Below are positions 5,443-9,511 of a stretch of DNA of 9,511 bases, piece after piece. The notes below the pieces were generated by a model that had not been told where the DNA came from, ran no database searches, and saw only the letters and a program-made list of their open reading frames with translations. A program made the translations under genes and the position numbers. Each line of letters starts with the position of its first letter. Positions within the stretch are counted from its first letter, which is position 1. Origin of the DNA: Actinomycetes bacterium (lineage in GTDB: Bacteria; Actinomycetota; Acidimicrobiia; Acidimicrobiales; SZUA-35); contig JAAETV010000119.1 of the NCBI GenBank assembly GCA_024227975.1, positions 1-9,511 of the forward strand. Reading direction: 5' to 3'.

Positions 5443-6948
5443 CTACTTCCCCCACTGCATCTGCTCGTTGGTCACCTGGACATCGTGGGGGTGGCTCTCG
5501 CGCAGTCCGGCCGAGGTGACCTTGGTCAGGCGAGTCATGGTCCGCAGTTGTTCGAGGTTGGCGGCACCGGCGTAGCCCATCCCCGAACGTAGGCCACCGG
5601 CCATCTGCTCGATCAGGGCCGCCAAGGTTCCGGCATAGCGAACACGGGCCTCTACCCCCTCGGGGACATGCTTGCCTCCGAGCCCTCCAGGGTGACCTGG
5701 CGTAGGTTGACTGGTGGCGTAGCGATCGGCCGCTCGACCCCGCATGGCGCCTGCCGACCCCATACCCCGGTAGGTCTTCCACATCGACCCCTCCACCAGT
5801 TCCAGCTCCCCGGGGGCCTCATCGACTCCGGCCAAGGCGTTGCCCAACATGACGGCGTTGGCCCCGGCGGTGAAGGCCTTGACAATGTCGCCCGAGGTGA
5901 CGATGCCTCCATCGGCAATGATGGGAATCCCGCGGGGACCAGCGGCCATGGCGCACTCATAGATGGCGCTGAGCTGGGGCATACCAGCTCCGGCCACGAT
6001 CCTGGTGGTACAGATCGAACCGGCCCCGACCCCGACCTTGATGGCGTCGACACCAGCATTGATGAGGGCTTCGACCCCTTCCCTGGTCACTACGTTGCCG
6101 CCAACGATCCTGATCTCAGGCCACTTCGCCTTGATGTTGGCTACCGCATCGACGACACCCCGGCTGTGCCCATGGGCAGTATCGACGACGAGCAGATCGA
6201 CACCGGCATCGGCCAGGGCCTCGGCCCGATCGATCGAGTCGTTGACTCCGACGGCGGCGCCGACCCGCAACCGACCTTCACCATCGAGGGTCGAATTCGG
6301 TTTCTGGATCCGCTTGTTGATGTCCTTCACCGTGATCAGGCCCCGCAGCCGACCGGACGCGTCGACCAGGGGGAGCTTCTCGATCCGATGGGCGTGAAGG
6401 ATGCCGACAGCCTCGTCGACCGAGGTCCCCTCGGGTGCCGTTACCAGATTCTCCGAGGTCATGAAGGCGGTGACGGGCTGGTCGTACTCTGCCTCGGTGC
6501 AGAAGCGAATGTCACGATTGGTCAGGATGCCGACGAGACGGTCATCACCCTCGATGATGGGGACTCCCGAGATGCTGTGGCGAGACATCAACTCTTCGGC
6601 ATCGGCCAAGGTTGCGCTCGGTGAGAGGCTGACAGGGGCTGTGATCATGCCCCCCTGGGACCGCTTCACCCGATCGACCTGTTCAGCCTGATCGAGGATC
6701 GACAGGTTGCGGTGGAGTATGCCAAGGCCTCCCTCGCGGGCCAAAGCGATCGCCAGCGGGGCTTCAGTCACCGTGTCCATGGCGGCAGACAAGATCGGCA
6801 GAGACAGCTCGATACCGGCCACTGTGGTCGAGGTCGAGACCTCCACCGGCAAGACATCGCTCCAGCCGGGTACGACCAGCACGTCATCGAACGTGAGTGA
6901 TTCGAACCCATTGAATAGCGCAGTGTTTGGAGAGGAAACTTCGGTCAT
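5443..6948 (-). CDS. guaB: Inosine-5'-monophosphate dehydrogenase
   Basis: Catalyses NAD-dependent oxidation of IMP to XMP, the committed step to guanine nucleotides. The 501-residue length is that of full-length IMPDH. The N-terminal barrel begins [20 protein letters not shown]. Two CBS domains occupy about residues 100-210 ([20 protein letters not shown], then [20 protein letters not shown]). The catalytic loop [17 protein letters not shown] contains the nucleophile C313, and the phosphate/IMP site includes IADGGI (about 344-349). The segment [10 protein letters not shown] is followed by the mobile flap ([20 protein letters not shown] and VPEGVEARV). The ATG at 6948 has a strong GGAGGT five bases upstream and overlaps the purN stop as ATGA. 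It is the last gene of the purine operon and is convergent with the TetR gene. Purine-dependent regulation is expected, but its site lies outside this window. Confidence 0.97.
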   Translation of the reverse strand: MTEVSSPNTALFNGFESLTFDDVLVVPGWSDVLPVEVSTSTTVAGIELSLPILSAAMDTVTEAPLAIALAREGGLGILHRNLSILDQAEQVDRVKRSQGGMITAPVSLSPSATLADAEELMSRHSISGVPIIEGDDRLVGILTNRDIRFCTEAEYDQPVTAFMTSENLVTAPEGTSVDEAVGILHAHRIEKLPLVDASGRLRGLITVKDINKRIQKPNSTLDGEGRLRVGAAVGVNDSIDRAEALADAGVDLLVVDTAHGHSRGVVDAVANIKAKWPEIRIVGGNVVTREGVEALINAGVDAIKVGVGAGSICTTRIVAGAGMPQLSAIYECAMAAGPRGIPIIADGGIVTSGDIVKAFTAGANAVMLGNALAGVDEAPGELELVEGSMWKTYRGMGSAGAMRGRAADRYATSQPTPGHPGGLGGKHVPEGVEARVRYAGTLAALIEQMAGGLRSGMGYAGAANLEQLRTMTRLTKVTSAGLRESHPHDVQVTNEQMQWGK

Positions 6949-7556
6949 CGTCGACCTCCGGTCATATCGGCCTCAGCCAGAACGGTACCGATCGATGCCA
7001 CCAGAATGCGGTGCTCGACCTGGTGAACCCGTTCTGAATAGGAATGCAACGTATCTCCGTCGACGAAGGGCACTGGTTCCCAGCTGATCACGGGCCCGTC
7101 ATCGACGCCTTCATCAGGAACATAGTGGACCATCACTCCACCATGGTCGATCGTACCCTCCTGCCAGGCGGCAAAGGCTCGCTCGATTGCCCCCAGGCCT
7201 CGAAACGTCCCGGGCTTGGCCGGATGGAGGTTGATGGTGCGGTGATGAGAGACGAAATAGGTAGTGAGGATCCGATCCCAACCGGCCAGCACAACCAGAT
7301 CAACATCGTGAGAGGCAACGGTGTAGGCCAGATCCTGGTCGTAGGAGGCCCTGTCGGTGCCCTCATGGGGGGCGACTTCGACGGCGATACCGGCGTCCTT
7401 GGCCCGTTCCAACGCGTAGGCATCGACGCGATTCGAGATCACCACCCCTATCTCAGCTTCAAGGCTGCCGTCCGAGCAGGCGGCGATGATGGCGGCCAGG
7501 TTCGATCCACTGCCCGAGACCAACACCGCCAGCCGTGGCTTCGAGGCCGGACTCAC
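6945..7556 (-). CDS. purN: Phosphoribosylglycinamide formyltransferase (GAR transformylase)
   Basis: Transfers a formyl group from 10-formyltetrahydrofolate to GAR, giving FGAR in de novo purine synthesis. The 203 residues match PurN length. SGSGSNLAAI (about 14-23) forms the phosphate loop, followed by VISNR. The catalytic trio is N109 and H111 (INLHP) and D148 (YVPDEGVDDGPVI). The segment after the histidine reads HPAKPGTFRGLGAIERA instead of the E. coli-type HPSLLPKYPGLH, a variant I believe occurs in other phyla; the key residues remain. The GTG at 7556 overlaps the purM stop as GTGA, and GGGAG lies ten bases upstream. The frame stays open upstream to 7781, but that part is a shadow of purM. 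Both ends overlap neighbours by four bases, implying translational coupling of PurDM, PurN and GuaB. Confidence 0.95.
   Translation of the reverse strand: MSPASKPRLAVLVSGSGSNLAAIIAACSDGSLEAEIGVVISNRVDAYALERAKDAGIAVEVAPHEGTDRASYDQDLAYTVASHDVDLVVLAGWDRILTTYFVSHHRTINLHPAKPGTFRGLGAIERAFAAWQEGTIDHGGVMVHYVPDEGVDDGPVISWEPVPFVDGDTLHSYSERVHQVEHRILVASIGTVLAEADMTGGRR
6954..6959 (-). promoter_or_regulatory. Ribosome binding site of guaB
   Basis: On the minus strand this is GGAGGT, a full Shine-Dalgarno sequence five bases before the guaB ATG, lying inside the last codons of purN. It fixes the guaB start and would allow guaB to be translated at a high rate as well as by coupling from purN. It is the clearest ribosome site in the window. 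Confidence 0.8.
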
Positions 7557-9511
7557 GCCAGGGTCACTCCCTTGCCGATCGTGACCTCTCCCAGGATCCA
7601 GGTCTCCTCGGAGACAGCGTCCTGGAACGCCTTGACCTGATCGGGAGCCACCACGGCCACGATGCCGATGCCACAGTTGAACACCTGGTGGGCGCTGAGC
7701 TCGTCCAGCCCAGCCCGGGCGATCAGGTAGTTGAACAACACCGGCCGCTTCCAGGCACCGGGATCCACGGTGGCTCCGCATCCGGCGGGCAGGACCCGGG
7801 GAATGTTGTCGATGAACCCGCCCCCGGTGAGGTGAGCCAGCCCATCGACCAGACCGGCGTCGAGGGCAGAACTGAGGGGCCGGAGGTAGCTGCGGTGGAC
7901 CGCGAGCAAGGCCTCGCCGATCGTCTCCCCCGCCCCGCCGGGTAGCGATTCCTCCAGGTCCATTCCGGAGAACACCTTGCGGGCCAATGAGTAGCCGTTG
8001 GTGTGCAACCCCGACGATGCTAAGCCGATCAGCTTGTGGCCAGGAGCGATGGTGTCGGTCGGCAGGAGTTGCTGCCGTTCGACGACCCCGATCATGGTGC
8101 CGGCGATGTCCACTGCCCCCGGACTCAAAACGTCGGGCATCTCGGCCGTCTCGCCCCCGAGGAGGACACAGCCAGCCTCCCGACAGGCTTCGGCCATCCC
8201 GTCGACGATACGACCGACGATCTCCGGGTCGAGCTCGGCCGAAGCCACCGTGTCGAGGAAGAACAGGGGACGGGCCCCTTGCACCAAGACATCATTGATC
8301 CCGTGGTTGACGATGTCGGCCCCCACCCCTTCCCAGCAGTCGAGGTCCTCGGCCAAGATCGTCTTGGTTCCAACCCCGTCGGTACTGGCCACGAGCAGGG
8401 GGCCGTCCATCTTCTGTATGGCTGAGAGGTCGAAGACCCCTCCGAATGAGCCATGGCCGGCCAGGACCCGGTCATTGTGGGTCGAGGCCACGGCGGCGGC
8501 GATGCGGTTCGATGCGGCCGAACCGGCGGCCAGTGACACCCCAGCGCCGGCATAGGCGGATGACGCCGCTTTGGCTCGGGGTGCGTGCCGCCAACCGATA
8601 TCGGAACGGGCGAAGAGTCCGGACCCGGTCAGGCGATTGACGACGGGGTAGGCCCGATCGAGGGCCTCGGCCAGATCGTCGCCGGTCCCCACCACACTCA
8701 GTACACGACCACCGGCGCTGACCAACCGGTTGCCGGCATAGCGGGTACCGGAGTGGATGAGCTGGACCTCGGCTGGCACCTCGACCGATGGCACTGACAC
8801 GTCGACGCGGGGGGAGGTTGGGTAGCCGTCGGCGGCTACCACGATGGCAGCCGCGGTGCGATCAGAGAGCTGGATAGTCGTTTCACTCAGGGCACCGGTG
8901 GCGGCCGAGTACAACAGATCAAGCAGGTCGGAATCGATCAGGGGGACGATGACCTGTGCCTCGGGATCACCGAATCGACAGTTGTACTCGACCAGCCGTG
9001 GCCCGACGTCGGTCAACATGATGCCGGCATAGAGCACGCCAACGTATGGCATCCCATCCGCCGCCATCCCTTCGATGGCGGTATCGAGGAATAGCTCAGT
9101 CAGTTCTCGAGCGAGTTCGATCCCGATCCCCGGTACGGGGGCGAAGGCACCCATACCGCCAGTATTGAGCCCGGTGTTGCCCTCACCGACCCGCTTGTGG
9201 TCTTGAGCCGTGACCAGGGGAATGACGGTTGTTCCATCGGCGATGCCGAACAGGGAGATCTCCTCTCCCATGAGACGTTCCTCCAGCAGAAGGGTGTCGC
9301 CCGCCTGGCCCATACTGCGCTCGGCCAGCATGGAAAACACGGCCCGCTCGGTCTCGACCCTCGTCTCGGGAACGATGACGCCCTTGCCTGCGGCCAGACC
9401 ATCGGCCTTGACCACCACCGGACCGTCGAAATGGTCGAGCCATTCCATGGCTGCGTCGACCTCGGTGAACGACTCGCACACCGGGCCCGGGATGCCGTGG
9501 CGAGCGGCGAA
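7553..9511 (-). CDS. purD-purM: Fused GAR synthetase - AIR synthetase (PurD-PurM), N-terminus outside window
   Basis: One uninterrupted frame of 652 visible residues encodes two purine enzymes. Residues 1 to about 308 are PurD without its first roughly 100 residues: the ATP-grasp core has VVVKADGLAAGKGV, then QDHKRVGEGNTGLNTGGMGA and VEYNCRFGDPEAQV, ending ARSDIGWRHA as PurD normally does. A linker of about ten residues (PRAKAASSAY) leads straight into PurM: AGAGVSLAAGSAASNRI, LLVASTDGVGTKT, LLGGETAEMPD, GLHTNGYSLAR and TGGGFIDNIPRVLP, ending with FNCGIGIV and a short tail. PurD joins glycine to phosphoribosylamine (ATP-dependent); PurM cyclises FGAM to AIR. All motifs look intact, so both activities are expected. 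The frame continues through the right edge. The purN start overlaps its stop (GTGA). The fusion reproduces the first two domains of eukaryotic GART. A lost stop through sequence error is unlikely, because both domains and the linker stay in frame. Confidence 0.94.
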   Translation of the reverse strand, partial: FAARHGIPGPVCESFTEVDAAMEWLDHFDGPVVVKADGLAAGKGVIVPETRVETERAVFSMLAERSMGQAGDTLLLEERLMGEEISLFGIADGTTVIPLVTAQDHKRVGEGNTGLNTGGMGAFAPVPGIGIELARELTELFLDTAIEGMAADGMPYVGVLYAGIMLTDVGPRLVEYNCRFGDPEAQVIVPLIDSDLLDLLYSAATGALSETTIQLSDRTAAAIVVAADGYPTSPRVDVSVPSVEVPAEVQLIHSGTRYAGNRLVSAGGRVLSVVGTGDDLAEALDRAYPVVNRLTGSGLFARSDIGWRHAPRAKAASSAYAGAGVSLAAGSAASNRIAAAVASTHNDRVLAGHGSFGGVFDLSAIQKMDGPLLVASTDGVGTKTILAEDLDCWEGVGADIVNHGINDVLVQGARPLFFLDTVASAELDPEIVGRIVDGMAEACREAGCVLLGGETAEMPDVLSPGAVDIAGTMIGVVERQQLLPTDTIAPGHKLIGLASSGLHTNGYSLARKVFSGMDLEESLPGGAGETIGEALLAVHRSYLRPLSSALDAGLVDGLAHLTGGGFIDNIPRVLPAGCGATVDPGAWKRPVLFNYLIARAGLDELSAHQVFNCGIGIVAVVAPDQVKAFQDAVSEETWILGEVTIGKGVTLA

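Noticed and set aside
5668..6624. Long plus-strand frame opposite guaB.
   Set aside because: It is antisense to a clear IMPDH with all motifs, and its composition (DG- and P-rich) is that of a GC-rich shadow.

Overview
The window reads as GC-rich, gene-dense bacterial DNA. GC-rich third codon positions, frequent GTG starts, an MshB/Mca-type LmbE deacetylase and a TetR/SRPBCC pair suggest Actinomycetota, possibly Acidimicrobiia. That placement is an inference from style, not from a marker gene.

Layout. Positions 1-1234 (minus strand) hold a short operon: a hotdog-fold acyl-CoA thioesterase, an unrecognised 88-residue protein and a metallo-beta-lactamase-fold hydrolase cut by the left edge. 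Positions 1235-1654 contain no intact gene, only stretches of coding-like sequence interrupted by a stop and apparent frame changes. Positions 1655-3231 (plus strand) carry an MFS transporter and then a small gene with an in-frame TGA at codon 30, followed directly by a strong stem-loop with a GGTC apical loop. I read this as a selenoprotein gene with a bacterial SECIS element, the best candidate in the window. Positions 3260-4731 (minus strand) carry a PIG-L/LmbE zinc deacetylase and an SRPBCC protein. The SRPBCC gene diverges from a TetR regulator (4797-5411) across an AT-rich gap containing an imperfect palindrome.

Positions 5443-9511 (minus strand) are a purine operon in transcription order purD-purM (one fused frame, 5' end outside the window), purN, guaB. 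Both internal junctions are 4-base overlaps (GTGA and ATGA). PurD makes GAR, PurN formylates it, PurM closes the imidazole ring, and GuaB takes the end product IMP to XMP. The domain order PurD-PurM-PurN is the same as in the animal trifunctional GART protein, with only PurN separate here.

TGA ends several ordinary genes here (MFS, LmbE, SRPBCC, purN, purM), so the in-frame TGA of the small gene is not explained by a general stop-codon reassignment. No tRNA, rRNA, CRISPR array or insertion sequence was seen, nor a convincing intrinsic terminator in the convergent gaps.
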